A stretch of 64,000 bases of DNA, from positions 1 to 64,000 of the forward strand of contig JAQGIC010000116.1 of the NCBI GenBank assembly GCA_028288725.1, in the 5' to 3' direction. Position numbers and translations under genes: made by a program. The notes below the pieces were generated by a model. The model did no database searches, was not told the DNA's origin, and saw only the letters and a program-made list of their open reading frames with translations. Origin of the DNA: Rhodospirillales bacterium. Lineage in GTDB: Bacteria > Pseudomonadota > Alphaproteobacteria > ATCC43930 > CGMCC-115725. This document shows, one piece after another, positions 23,268-31,838 of the stretch (positions within the stretch are counted from its first letter, which is position 1; each line of letters starts with the position of its first letter).

Positions 23268-23816
23268 TCAGCAGGTCTTGGCTTTGGTGCAGGCCTCGAC
23301 TTCGGCGAGCTTGCGCAGATAGCCCTGGATATAGAGGGCCGGCACGGTGACCACGATGGCGCCGTGTCGCCCTTCCAGCCGGATGTTCATGCCCGTGCCG
23401 GCATGGCTCGCCAGATAGCCGTCGGGGAAAATCACGGCCACTTCCTCGTGGGAAAACTCGTTGACGCCGGCGGCTCGGACCCTGCTGAACGCCTTGGTCG
23501 CGAGCGGTTGCGCCCGGTCGTCGTGTGCGGTCTCGAATGCATTCAAGACATTGGGTTCGTCATGGCTCACGTAGAGCCATGCGACGCTTTTTCCGCTCCT
23601 GTCCACCTGGCCGGCCAAATGCTTCGATTGAACCAGGGTAGGGAAGGCGGAATCGGACAGCGTCGCGCCGACCACATCGGTCATGCCGGCGTATTGATCA
23701 TGGGAAATCACCGTGCCGTCATAGGCTTTCTGCGGGCTATCGATCCCGGTGCGGCAGCCGGAGATCGAAAGCGCGGTGACGAGTGAGACGAGCGGGTGCC
23801 GAAAGCGCTTGAGCAT
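23268..23816 (-). CDS. Putative lipoprotein of unknown function
   Basis: From ATG 23816 the protein is 182 residues. It has a basic N-terminus (M-L-K-R-F-R-H), a hydrophobic stretch and a lipobox L-S-I-S-G-C, so it should be lipidated at the cysteine near residue 21. The mature part has no motif I recognise. It includes D-G-T-V-I-S-H-D-Q-Y-A-G-M-T and V-A-W-L-Y-V-S-H-D-E-P and ends with two Cys (C-T-K-A-K-T-C). It converges on leuA and shows no obvious operon partner. Confidence 0.65.
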   Translation of the reverse strand: MLKRFRHPLVSLVTALSISGCRTGIDSPQKAYDGTVISHDQYAGMTDVVGATLSDSAFPTLVQSKHLAGQVDRSGKSVAWLYVSHDEPNVLNAFETAHDDRAQPLATKAFSRVRAAGVNEFSHEEVAVIFPDGYLASHAGTGMNIRLEGRHGAIVVTVPALYIQGYLRKLAEVEACTKAKTC

Positions 23817-23905
23817 GGAAATCCGTCCGGGCAAAGACGCGAGTGGGCCCGAGGGCCTATCACCTTCGATTGAATCAGAAGGATCGCCTTCCGGTCAACT
23901 CTCAA

Positions 23906-25141
23906 TCATTCGGGTGACAGCAGATCCGCCAGCGTCAGCGCCACCACCTTGGTCGCTTTCCTCAGATCCTCCAGCACCAGATTCTCGTCGGCCCGATGGC
24001 CGTTCGCTTCCAGGAGCGAGCGCGGGCCGGCGCCATAGAGCACCGACGGAATCCCGGCACCGCTATAGAGCCGGGCGTCGGTATAGATCGGCACGCCGTC
24101 GGCCGGGATCGCCTCGCCCAGGATGGTCTGGGCATTGCGCTGCAAGGCCGCGACCAGCTTTTCCTGGCCGGGCAGCGGCTGCAGCGGGCGGGCCATGAGC
24201 ACGCGGCGGACCTTGACGGCGATGCCCGGAAGCCGCGCCGCCGCCGTCTCGATCGCGGCGATCAGGTCGCGCTCGACAATCTCCGGATTCTCCTCCGGGA
24301 TCATGCGCCGATCGACCCGGAAGGTGACCAGGTCGGGCACGACATTGGTGTTGATGCCGCCCTCGATCAGCCCCACGACCAGGGTCGGATGGCCGATGCC
24401 GGGCACGGTGGACCTGGTCGTCTCGTAGCCCTCGCGCAGGGCGTAAAGGCTGGTCAGCAGGCTGGTCGCCGCTTCCAGCGCATCGACGCCGGTGTCGGGC
24501 CGGGCGGCATGGGCCGACTTGCCCTCGACCCGCACTTCCAGATGCAGGCAGCCGTTATGGGCGATCACGACGTTATAGGCGAAGCCGGCGCTGATGACGT
24601 AGTCGGGTTTGCTCAAGCCCATCTCGATCAGGCGGCCGGGGCCGATCATGCCGCCGACCTCCTCGTCATAGGTGAAATGCAGCTCGACCGTGCCCAGCAA
24701 CGGCGCGCCGCTGGCGATCAGCGCCTCGAGCGCAAAGGCGTAGGTCGCAAAATCGGATTTCGACACGGCGACGCCGCGGCCATACATGCGCCCGTCGCGA
24801 ATCTCGGCGCCGTAGGGATCGCTCGACCAGCCTTCGCCCGGCGCCACCACGTCGCCATGGGCGTTGAGCGCGATGACCGGGCCGGGGCCGAAGCGGTGGC
24901 GCACGATCAGGTTGGTGGCGCTCTTCATGCCGTTGGCGGCGACCGCGTCGGCCGGCACCGGATCGCGCTCGACCGCGAAGCCCAGCGCCTCCAGCAACTG
25001 GCCGGCCCGAACGCCGTGCGGCGCGCAATCGCCGGGCGGATTGTCCGACGGCACCTTGACCAACTCGGCGAGGAACCGGACCGCTTCCTGATGATGCTGA
25101 TCGATGTGGGCGGCAAGTATCAGGGCGAGATCGGACTTCAC
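23906..25141 (-). CDS. M20-family metallopeptidase (ArgE/DapE-like deacylase)
   Basis: A 411-residue M20 hydrolase. Metal ligands H95 and D97 (N-A-H-G-D), the catalytic base in Y-D-E-E-V-G-G (160-161) and a dimerisation domain are visible. Where most M20 enzymes have G-R-G-x-x-D, this protein has G-R-G-V-A-V-S-K-S-D (121-130), so the usual metal-bridging Asp is displaced. I recall this variant in a group of M20 proteins, but it needs checking. Members remove acyl groups from N-acyl amino acids. The start overlaps the stop of the carbamoylase-like gene upstream (same operon). Confidence 0.8.
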   Translation of the reverse strand: MKSDLALILAAHIDQHHQEAVRFLAELVKVPSDNPPGDCAPHGVRAGQLLEALGFAVERDPVPADAVAANGMKSATNLIVRHRFGPGPVIALNAHGDVVAPGEGWSSDPYGAEIRDGRMYGRGVAVSKSDFATYAFALEALIASGAPLLGTVELHFTYDEEVGGMIGPGRLIEMGLSKPDYVISAGFAYNVVIAHNGCLHLEVRVEGKSAHAARPDTGVDALEAATSLLTSLYALREGYETTRSTVPGIGHPTLVVGLIEGGINTNVVPDLVTFRVDRRMIPEENPEIVERDLIAAIETAAARLPGIAVKVRRVLMARPLQPLPGQEKLVAALQRNAQTILGEAIPADGVPIYTDARLYSGAGIPSVLYGAGPRSLLEANGHRADENLVLEDLRKATKVVALTLADLLSPE

Positions 25142-26394
25142 GGGCGGCTCCTCGACGGGGAAATTCTGGGCGTAAAATTTCGAATGAAACGGGCGAGCAC
25201 GCGGGCGCCGGTTTCGGCATCCTCCGCCGTGATCGCCTCGGCGGGATTGTGGCTGATGCCGCCTTTGCAGCGCACGAAGATCATGGCGATCTCGGCGATG
25301 GCGCCCACCGCCATGCCGTCATGGCCGGCACCGCTCGGCAGGCTGCGCAAGGACAGCGCCTCGCCTTCGATCGCATCGCGGATCTGATCGGCCAGCCACG
25401 GCGCGCAGGGAGTGGACGCCGCGTCATGGGTCTTGCTCGCGGCGAGCGTCACGCCGCGACGCCGGGCGATCTCGTCGAATCCCGCCAGCAGGTCGGCGAG
25501 CGCCACCGCCCGCCGCTCGTCGGCCGGGGCGCGCAGGTCGACGGTGAAGCGCGCCAGCCCGGGCACGACATTGATGGCACCCGGTCCGGCCTCGATCCGG
25601 CCGACCGTGCCGACCAGTTCCGGCTCGGCCGCCGCGCGCCGCTCGATCAGCAGCATGCATTCGGCCGCCGCCGCCAGCGCGTCGCGCCGGCCCGCCATCG
25701 GCACGGTGCCGGCATGGCCGGCCATGCCCTCGATCTCGACGGCGAGCCGTGTCGCCCCGCTGATCGCGGTGACGCAGCCGACCGCCAGACCTTCCGCCTC
25801 CAGCACCGGTCCCTGTTCGATATGCAGCTCGACATAGCCCAGAAAATCCTCGCGCCGGCGCGCCGCGGTCGGAATCCGGGCGGGATCGAGCCCGAACCGG
25901 ACCAGGGCCTCGGCCATGCTGACCCCGTCGGGATCGGTCCGGCCCAGCACGGTCGGGTCGAAGGTGCCGGCGAGCGCACGGCTGCCGAGCAGGGTGGCGC
26001 CGAAGCGCGTGCCCTCCTCGTCGGCGAAACCGACGACCTCGATGGCGAAGGGCTGGGGCGCGTTCCTCGCGGCCAGATCGGCGACGCAGGCGATCGAGCT
26101 CACCACGCCCAGCATGCCGTCATACCGGCCGGCATCGACCACCGTGTCCAGGTGGGAACCCAGCAGCAGCGCCGGCAGGCCGGGCGCGTCGCCCTCGTAG
26201 CGGCCGATGACATTGCCGATCGCGTCGGTCCGCGTGCTCATGCCGGCGGCCCGCATCCACTCCGCCACGAGCGCGTTGGCGCGCGCATGCTCCGGGGTCA
26301 GGAACCGCCGGACGAGCGCGTCCGGCCGCTCGCTCAATTGGGCCAGTTGATCCAGCCGGGCCATCAGCCCGGCGCCGTCGAGGGCATTGCTCAT
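25138..26394 (-). CDS. Zn-dependent amidohydrolase/carbamoylase (allantoate amidohydrolase-like)
   Basis: ATG 26394 overlaps the TGA of the upstream regulator (ATGA) and gives 418 residues. H81 (G-S-H-L-D-T), D92 (Y-D-G-M-L-G-V) and E126/E127 (D-E-E-G-T-R-F) fit the bimetal centre of the AllC/HyuC family, whose members split N-carbamoyl groups from amino acids or allantoate. G-H-D-G-M-A and C-K-G-G-I-S-H-N-P-A-E are typical C-terminal motifs. It forms an operon with the RpiR regulator and the M20 peptidase. The divergent transporter may bring in the substrate. Substrate choice is open. Confidence 0.82.
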   Translation of the reverse strand: MSNALDGAGLMARLDQLAQLSERPDALVRRFLTPEHARANALVAEWMRAAGMSTRTDAIGNVIGRYEGDAPGLPALLLGSHLDTVVDAGRYDGMLGVVSSIACVADLAARNAPQPFAIEVVGFADEEGTRFGATLLGSRALAGTFDPTVLGRTDPDGVSMAEALVRFGLDPARIPTAARRREDFLGYVELHIEQGPVLEAEGLAVGCVTAISGATRLAVEIEGMAGHAGTVPMAGRRDALAAAAECMLLIERRAAAEPELVGTVGRIEAGPGAINVVPGLARFTVDLRAPADERRAVALADLLAGFDEIARRRGVTLAASKTHDAASTPCAPWLADQIRDAIEGEALSLRSLPSGAGHDGMAVGAIAEIAMIFVRCKGGISHNPAEAITAEDAETGARVLARFIRNFTPRISPSRSRP

Positions 26395-27257
26395 AGTTCG
26401 TCCAGATCCTCGTGCAGCGCCTCGATATGGGCGAGCCGCCGGCGCCCGGCCGCTCCCATGCGGTCCAGCAGGCCGGCGCTCAGCAGATGCAGCAGTGCCA
26501 TCGGCGCCACATGATTGTCGAGCGGCGACAGGCTCACGGTCTCGCAGGCGAAGCGCCAGGCGGCGCCGGTGGCCTCGTCCGGCGAATGGGCGTCGCCGAT
26601 CCACAGGATGCCGACGCCGGCCGCCGTCGCCGCCGCCATGATGCGTTTCAGGACCGGCACGCGACGCCGGATCGCCAGCACGACCAGCAGATCCCCCGCG
26701 GCGAGACTGGTCAGCGTCTCGCCGAGCGTCTCGCCGGCCCCGGGCAGCAGATGCACCCGGTCGCGCACCTGGATGAACTGCCAGCGGGCATAGCCGGCCA
26801 GATACTGGTTGTTGCGATAGCCCACCAGCCAGACCGACCGGGCCTTGGCCAGCGCCTCTATCGCGCCCTCGAGCGCCGCCGGGTCCAGGTCGGGCAGCAG
26901 CTTCTGGATATTGCCGATGCAGCGATCGACATGGGCCGACCAGATCGGCAGGCCGGCGGCATCCGCCTCCTTGCGCAGGCGATAGAGCGGCGAGCCGCCG
27001 TCGCTGGCGCTGCGCGAGGCGAGCCGGGCCGCCTCGTAGCTGGCAAAGCCCAGCCGCCGGACCAGGCGCGTCACCGTCACCTTGGGCACGCCGGCGAGAC
27101 CGGCCAGCTCCGTGGCGCTATAGCTGGCGAGCTCGCCCGGGAAATCCAGGATCGCGTCGGCCAGCCGCCGTTCGGTCCGGCTCAGCCTGTCGTAGCGCGC
27201 GCGGATCTCGCCGGTCAGGGTCTTCGCGGCGGGGACGATGGAAGGGATCAGAAGCAT
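26391..27257 (-). CDS. RpiR-family transcriptional regulator (HTH + SIS domain)
   Basis: ATG 27257 gives 288 residues. The longer open frame upstream runs through the promoter region. An N-terminal RpiR helix-turn-helix (L-S-R-T-E-R-R-L-A-D-A-I, then L-A-G-V-P-K-V-T-V-T-R-L-V-R-R-L-G-F) precedes a SIS sugar-isomerase-like domain (V-W-L-V-G-Y-R-N-N-Q-Y-L-A) for ligand sensing. It heads the hydrolase operon and is divergent from the amino-acid ABC genes, so it probably regulates both. The 172-bp gap (27258-27429) is AT-rich around 27298-27335 but has no clear palindrome. Confidence 0.85.
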   Translation of the reverse strand: MLLIPSIVPAAKTLTGEIRARYDRLSRTERRLADAILDFPGELASYSATELAGLAGVPKVTVTRLVRRLGFASYEAARLASRSASDGGSPLYRLRKEADAAGLPIWSAHVDRCIGNIQKLLPDLDPAALEGAIEALAKARSVWLVGYRNNQYLAGYARWQFIQVRDRVHLLPGAGETLGETLTSLAAGDLLVVLAIRRRVPVLKRIMAAATAAGVGILWIGDAHSPDEATGAAWRFACETVSLSPLDNHVAPMALLHLLSAGLLDRMGAAGRRRLAHIEALHEDLDEL

Positions 27258-27429
27258 TTGCCTATTCGTTGGGCGGCGATTCCGGCGAAATTGCCTGAAA
27301 CTTAGATTCCATATTCGATCATAATTGAAACTCTCGTAGCAAAACAGCGGCCAACCGGCCAGGGCGCCGGTTGGCATGTCGCTTGAAACGCTACAGCCTG
27401 TTGCCGGTTTTGTGAGGAGCCCTTTCGTG

Positions 27430-28233
27430 ATGATGCGCATTCGCCGTTGTGCGGCCGTCGCCGCCGCCGCTGTTTCCCTCGCCCTGGTCTTGAGCCCCGC
27501 CGCCCGGGCCGAAGGCAACTCGCTCGACGACATCATCAAGGCCGGTGTGCTCAAGGTCGCCGTCCCGCAGGATTTTCCGCCGTTCGGCTCGGTCGGTACC
27601 GACCTGAAGCCGGAAGGCTATGACGTCGATGTGGCGACGCTGCTCGCCAAGGATCTGGGCGTGAAGATCGAACTGGTGCCGGTGACCAGCGCCAACCGCG
27701 TGCCCTACCTGCAGACCAAGAAGGTCGATCTCGTCATCTCCAGCCTGGGCGTGACCCCGGATCGGGCGAAGACCATGAGTTTCTCCGAACCCTATGCGCC
27801 TTATTTTTCCGGCGTGTTCGGCCATGGCGATGTCAAGGTCGCGGCCCCTGCCGACCTCTCGGGCAAGACCATCGGCGTCGCGCGCGGCACGCTCGACGAT
27901 CTGTCGCTGACCAAGCTGGCACCGGCCGATGCGGTCATCAAGCGCTACGATGACCAGGCCGCCGCCGCCCAGGCCGTGATCTCGGGCCAGGTTCAATTGA
28001 TCGCGTCGGGCAATGTCGCGATCGCGGCGCTGAACAAGGAAAATCCGGGCAAGTCGCTCGACGAGAAATTCATCATCAAGCAGTCGCCCTGCTCGATCGG
28101 CATCCGCCGCGGCGAGCCGGACCTGCTGCAATGGGTCAATGCCGCGATCTATTCCCACAAGCTCGACGGCTCGCTCGACGAGATGTCGGTGAAGTGGTTC
28201 GGCGCCAAGCTGCCGGCGTTCCCCGTGCTCTGA
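27430..28233 (+). CDS. Polar amino acid-type ABC transporter, substrate-binding protein
   Basis: ATG 27430 (or GTG 27427) follows GAGGAG. The 267-residue precursor has a signal peptide ending near A-A-R-A. The mature part has the family-3 solute-binding pattern: L-K-V-A-V-P-Q-D-F-P-P-F-G, G-Y-D-V-D-V-A-T-L-L-A, V-I-S-S-L-G-V-T-P-D-R-A-K-T-M-S-F-S-E-P-Y. It is followed directly by two permease genes and is divergent from an operon of amide hydrolases, so its ligand may be an N-carbamoyl or N-acyl amino acid. Confidence 0.83.
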   Translation: MMRIRRCAAVAAAAVSLALVLSPAARAEGNSLDDIIKAGVLKVAVPQDFPPFGSVGTDLKPEGYDVDVATLLAKDLGVKIELVPVTSANRVPYLQTKKVDLVISSLGVTPDRAKTMSFSEPYAPYFSGVFGHGDVKVAAPADLSGKTIGVARGTLDDLSLTKLAPADAVIKRYDDQAAAAQAVISGQVQLIASGNVAIAALNKENPGKSLDEKFIIKQSPCSIGIRRGEPDLLQWVNAAIYSHKLDGSLDEMSVKWFGAKLPAFPVL

Positions 28234-28256
28234 TCCCAAGGTTCGGGAGCGCGCCC

Positions 28257-28919
28257 ATGACCTATATTTTCCAGTTCGGCGACGTGTTCAAATATACCGA
28301 CACGCTGCTGATGGGCGCGCTCACGACCCTGGTGTTGACGGTCGCCACGACCATCATCGGTGTCGCGATCGGCATTCTGGGCGCGGCCGGGCGCACGTCC
28401 GGATCGCGGCTCTGGGGGCGGTGCGCGCTGGGCTATGTCGAATTCATCCGCAACACGCCCTTCATCATCCAGCTGTTCTTCGTCTATTTCGGCCTGCCCA
28501 GCTTCGGGCTGAAGCTGTCGGCCGAGACGGCGGCGGTAATCGCGCTGTCGCTCAGCCTCGGCGCCTATGCGACCGAGATCATTCGCGCCGGCATCGAGGG
28601 TGTGCCCAAGGGCCAGCGCGAGGCGGGCGCCGCCCTGGGGCTGACCGGTCGGCAGATCTTCTTCCTGATCGTGCTGAAGCCTGCGATCGCCAAAGTCTAT
28701 CCGGCGCTGACCAGCCAGATCGTGCTGGTCATGCTGGGATCCGCCGCGGTATCGCAGATCGCGGCCGAGGATCTGACCTTCGCCGCGCAATATATCCAGG
28801 CGCAGAATTTCCGCAGCTTCGAGGTCTATCTGGTCACGACCTTCGCCTATCTGGTGCTGGCGGTGCTGTTGCGTCATGCCTGCCGGCTGGTCGGCCGGCG
28901 CGTGTTCCGCATGGCTTGA
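28257..28919 (+). CDS. Amino acid ABC transporter permease (HisM/GlnP type), first subunit
   Basis: From ATG 28257 the protein has 220 residues and about five membrane helices. It carries Y-V-E-F-I-R-N-T-P-F-I-I-Q-L-F-F-V-Y-F and the EAA loop E-I-I-R-A-G-I-E-G-V-P-K-G-Q-R-E-A-G-A-A-L-G that contacts the ATPase. It belongs with the binding protein before it and the permease after it. Confidence 0.85.
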   Translation: MTYIFQFGDVFKYTDTLLMGALTTLVLTVATTIIGVAIGILGAAGRTSGSRLWGRCALGYVEFIRNTPFIIQLFFVYFGLPSFGLKLSAETAAVIALSLSLGAYATEIIRAGIEGVPKGQREAGAALGLTGRQIFFLIVLKPAIAKVYPALTSQIVLVMLGSAAVSQIAAEDLTFAAQYIQAQNFRSFEVYLVTTFAYLVLAVLLRHACRLVGRRVFRMA

Positions 28920-28930
28920 GGCAGGGCACG

Positions 28931-29587
28931 ATGCATCATTTCACCTTCCTCGACATCGTCTGGGCGCTGATCGGAGCGGCCAAATGGACGGTGCTGCTGT
29001 CGCTGATCGCCTTTGCGGGCGGGACGGTCGTCGGGCTGCTGATCCTGGTCCTGCGGGTCTCCGGCCAACGTCCGCTGGTGGAGGCGACCAGGCTCTATAT
29101 CGAGTTCTTTCAGGGCACGCCGCTGCTGATGCAGCTGTTCCTCAGCTTCTTCGGCCTGGCGCTGTTCGGCATCGACGTATCGCCGCTCAGCGCCGCCGCG
29201 GTCGGCCTCACCCTGTTCGCCAGCGCCTATCTGGCCGAGATCTGGCGCGGCGCGGTCGAGGCGATCCCCCATGGGCAATGGGAGGCCGCGCGCAGCCTGG
29301 CGCTGGGCTTCGGCAAGCAGCTGCGTCTGGTCATCCTGCCCCAGGCCCTCAGGCTCGCGATTCCGCCGACGGTGGGGTTTTCGGTCCAGATCGTAAAGGG
29401 GACGGCGCTCGCCTCGATCATCGGCTTTCTCGAGGTGACCAAGGCCGGCTCGGTCATCACCAACGTCACCTTCCAGCCCTTCACGGTCTATGGCCTGGTC
29501 GCCGTCATCTATTTCGGCCTGTGCTTCCCGCTGTCGGCGGCGAGCAAATGGCTGGAAAAGCGCCTGGCGATCGGTCGCAGCCACTAG
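28931..29587 (+). CDS. Amino acid ABC transporter permease, second subunit
   Basis: A 218-residue paralogue of the preceding permease, with L-Y-I-E-F-F-Q-G-T-P-L-L-M-Q-L-F and the loop E-I-W-R-G-A-V-E-A-I-P-H-G-Q-W-E-A-A-R-S-L. The two would form the membrane channel. No ATP-binding subunit follows. The next 200 bases hold repeat copy C and then unrelated genes, so the ATPase must be encoded elsewhere or shared. Confidence 0.85.
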   Translation: MHHFTFLDIVWALIGAAKWTVLLSLIAFAGGTVVGLLILVLRVSGQRPLVEATRLYIEFFQGTPLLMQLFLSFFGLALFGIDVSPLSAAAVGLTLFASAYLAEIWRGAVEAIPHGQWEAARSLALGFGKQLRLVILPQALRLAIPPTVGFSVQIVKGTALASIIGFLEVTKAGSVITNVTFQPFTVYGLVAVIYFGLCFPLSAASKWLEKRLAIGRSH

Positions 29588-29589
29588 GC

Positions 29590-29764
29590 GCGATGATATG
29601 AGGCCCAATCGGCCTCATTTGAATCGCCTTCTAAATCAGATATTTAGAGCCTGTTCCGTTCGGATCGCTTGATCCGAGCGACAAGGGCCGAAGGCAACGC
29701 CCAAGGGGCGGTATTTCGCGCCAGATAAATAACGTCTGACCGAAATCCGAATCGGATTTCGGTC
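29590..29764. repeat. Dispersed palindromic repeat, copy C (divergent)
   Basis: Module 1 (GCGATGATATGAGGCC with 8-bp perfect inner arms 29598-29605 and 29611-29618) closely matches copy B. Module 2 begins TATTTAGAGCCTG like the others but then carries a different 7-bp stem (29660-29666 and 29671-29677). A third, perfect 13-bp stem (29738-29750 and 29752-29764) closes the region. It fills most of the 212-base gap after the permease gene. Confidence 0.7.
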
Positions 29765-29799
29765 TAGCGATATCGCGGCCGACCTGCCACCTTCCGGCT

Positions 29800-30426
29800 A
29801 TGTCTTTCGTCCCGCTCCGGTCCGGCCTCGCCCTGCTTGCCCTCCTCTCCGTCGCGGCGCAGGCCGCCGATGCCGTCGATCCGCGTTTCCTGGCGCTGCT
29901 GAAGAGCGACGGTCATCGGGCCGCGGTCCTGAAGGTGGCGACCGATCAAGCCGCCGGACTGCCCGGCGCCTGTGCCACGGCGCGCCTTCAGCCGATCGGC
30001 GAGATCGAATTCTTCCTGCCGCCTCAGACCGACGGCGGCGGCCGGATCATCCACGGTCTGTGGCGCGAGCAATTGGCATCGGTCGGCTGCGGCACGGTCG
30101 TACTGTTGAACGTGTTCTCGCTGGCGGGGCCCAGCGGCGAGCCGAAGCTGCTGGGCGGCCTGCCGGGCACGACCCGGGCCGATCCGGTGCTGCAGAAGGA
30201 AGGCTTGCCGATCGCCGTACGCGGCCTGCCGGCAAAGGCCGCCGCCTGCCACGATATCCGGGTCGTCGATACCGCCCTGTCGAGCGATGCGCCCAAGGAC
30301 CGGATGACCCCCTGGCGCGAAAATTGGACGGTGCTCGCGTGCGACGAGGCCTACCAGGTCCCGCTGCGCTTCACGCCGACCGCCGATGGTGCGACCATCG
30401 CGGTCGATGAGACGCCCCCTTCATAA
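29800..30426 (+). CDS. Exported protein of unknown function
   Basis: A 208-residue protein with a signal peptide (L-A-L-L-A-L-L-S-V-A-A-Q-A, cleavage near residue 22). The rest is unrecognised. It has four cysteines that could form disulfides (in G-A-C-A-T, S-V-G-C-G-T, A-A-C-H-D and L-A-C-D-E) and a repeated sense of beta-strands, consistent with a small periplasmic domain. No Shine-Dalgarno sequence is evident before the ATG. A VOC protein gene follows 11 bases later and may be co-transcribed. Confidence 0.6.
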   Translation: MSFVPLRSGLALLALLSVAAQAADAVDPRFLALLKSDGHRAAVLKVATDQAAGLPGACATARLQPIGEIEFFLPPQTDGGGRIIHGLWREQLASVGCGTVVLLNVFSLAGPSGEPKLLGGLPGTTRADPVLQKEGLPIAVRGLPAKAAACHDIRVVDTALSSDAPKDRMTPWRENWTVLACDEAYQVPLRFTPTADGATIAVDETPPS

Positions 30427-30437
30427 GGTCAAATCCC

Positions 30438-30839
30438 ATGCCCGCCATTGCGATGGATCATTTCACCATCCTGACCGAGGATATCGCGGCCACGGTCGCG
30501 TTCTATAGCGACATCCTGGGGCTGGAATCCGGTCGCCGCCCGCCGTTCGATTTTCCGGGCGCATGGCTCTACGGCGGCGGTCGGCCGATCCTGCACGTGG
30601 TCGGCGGCCGGCCGCTGCCCGAGGATCCGCAGGGCGTGCTCGATCATATGGCGTTCAGCGCCACGGGTCTGCGCGACACCGTCGGCCGGCTGGACAAGCG
30701 CAAGGTCGCGTACGACCTGCAGCATCTGCCGGGCAGCAGCCTGTGGCAGTTGTTCTTCTTCGACCCGAGCGGGGCGCGCGTCGAGCTGGATTTCCGCGGC
30801 GAGGAAAAGGCGCCGGAAGGCTGGCGCGACGGGGACTGA
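30438..30839 (+). CDS. Glyoxalase/VOC-family protein
   Basis: A 133-residue protein with two beta-alpha-beta-beta-beta units. M-D-H-F-T-I-L-T-E-D-I begins unit 1 (H8 a probable metal ligand), V-L-D-H-M-A-F-S begins unit 2 (second His), and R-V-E-L-D-F supplies the closing Glu. The spacing fits the vicinal-oxygen-chelate fold of dioxygenases, glyoxalases and fosfomycin-resistance-type enzymes. F-F-F-D-P-S-G-A is typical. The substrate is unknown. Confidence 0.8.
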   Translation: MPAIAMDHFTILTEDIAATVAFYSDILGLESGRRPPFDFPGAWLYGGGRPILHVVGGRPLPEDPQGVLDHMAFSATGLRDTVGRLDKRKVAYDLQHLPGSSLWQLFFFDPSGARVELDFRGEEKAPEGWRDGD

Positions 30840-31766
30840 TCAGAGATCCAGTTCCCAATTCTCGCCGACAAGATCCTGGCCGAAGCTTTGGTGAGGTTCG
30901 CTGGCGATCAGGCGAAAGCCGGCCCGATCATAGATCCCGCGGGCTGCGGTCAGGATATCATTGGTCCAGAGTGTAATCCTGTCATAGCCCCGGGCCCGGG
31001 CGAACTGGATGCATTCCTCGGTCAGGCGGCGGCCCAGCCCCAGGCCGCGTGCCGACGGCTCGACCAGCAGCAGGCGGAGTTTCGCGACCTGGTCGGACTG
31101 ACGGACCAGGAAGACGGACCCGATCCTGTCGCCGCCTTGTTCGGCGATCCAGGCCCGTTCGCGCGCCGGGTCGAATTCCCGAAGGAACTTGGCGCCGATT
31201 TCGGCGACCAGCGCCTCGAAGCTCTGGTCCCAGCCGAACTCCTGATGGTAGAGCGCGCCGTGGCGTTCGATGACCCAGCCGATATCGCCCGGACCATGCG
31301 GGCGTAAGCGATAGGGTGCCGCGTCGGCCGGCGGGTTCAGGATCGCTTCGATCTCGGCCATGGCGCCTGACAGGCGAACCTGTGCGCGGAGGTCGAGCTT
31401 GGCCAGCATCGCGGCCACTTCGGCGCTTGATCTTTCGTTCAACGGCGCAAAGGCAGCCTGACCGGCATCGGTCAAGGCCAGGTAGCTCTGTCGACCGTCC
31501 TGGGGCGATCGGCGCCGCTCGACGAAGCCTTGGGTTTCGAAGCTGCGCAGCATGCGGCTCAGATAGCCGGCATCGAGGCCAAGATCCCGGCCGAGGTCCG
31601 TCGCGGTCGCGTCTACGCGATGGGCCAGTTCATAGAGCACGCGGGATTCGGCGAGCGAGAAGGGGCTGGCCAGCAAGCCCTCCCGCAACACGCCGATCTG
31701 GCGCGTATAGAATCGGTTGAAGCGGCGCACCGCGCCGATCCGTTCGGCGAGACCCTGTTCCGTCAT
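30840..31766 (-). CDS. MarR-family regulator fused to a GNAT acetyltransferase
   Basis: ATG 31766 gives 308 residues. Residues 1 to about 150 are a MarR winged helix (L-A-E-S-R-V-L-Y-E-L-A-H, then A-T-D-L-G-R-D-L-G-L-D-A-G-Y-L-S-R-M-L, then V-E-R-R-R-S-P-Q-D-G-R). Residues of about 160-308 are a GNAT domain with the acetyl-CoA loop L-R-L-L-L-V-E-P-S-A-R-G-L-G-L-G-R-R-L. This two-domain type is common. The acetyl target is usually unknown. A 33-bp near-palindrome lies 34 bases upstream and overlaps a candidate promoter, so autoregulation is likely. The gene converges on the VOC gene end to end. Confidence 0.85.
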   Translation of the reverse strand: MTEQGLAERIGAVRRFNRFYTRQIGVLREGLLASPFSLAESRVLYELAHRVDATATDLGRDLGLDAGYLSRMLRSFETQGFVERRRSPQDGRQSYLALTDAGQAAFAPLNERSSAEVAAMLAKLDLRAQVRLSGAMAEIEAILNPPADAAPYRLRPHGPGDIGWVIERHGALYHQEFGWDQSFEALVAEIGAKFLREFDPARERAWIAEQGGDRIGSVFLVRQSDQVAKLRLLLVEPSARGLGLGRRLTEECIQFARARGYDRITLWTNDILTAARGIYDRAGFRLIASEPHQSFGQDLVGENWELDL

Positions 31767-31799
31767 GACCCGCACTCCCAAGGGCACGGCGACAGAATC

Positions 31800-31832
31800 A
31801 CGGAGATAATTGACGGAGTCAACTATCTCCGT
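31800..31832. promoter_or_regulatory. 33-bp near-palindrome upstream of the MarR-GNAT gene
   Basis: Fifteen-base arms (31800-31814 and 31818-31832) with one mismatch and a GGA centre. The inner part TTGACGGAGTCAA is itself symmetric. On the minus strand TTGACT (31817-31822) and GATTCT (31794-31799) are 17 bp apart, so the operator covers the -35. It also ends seven bases from the kup stop and may serve as a terminator for kup. Confidence 0.55.
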
Positions 31833-31838
31833 CTCGAT

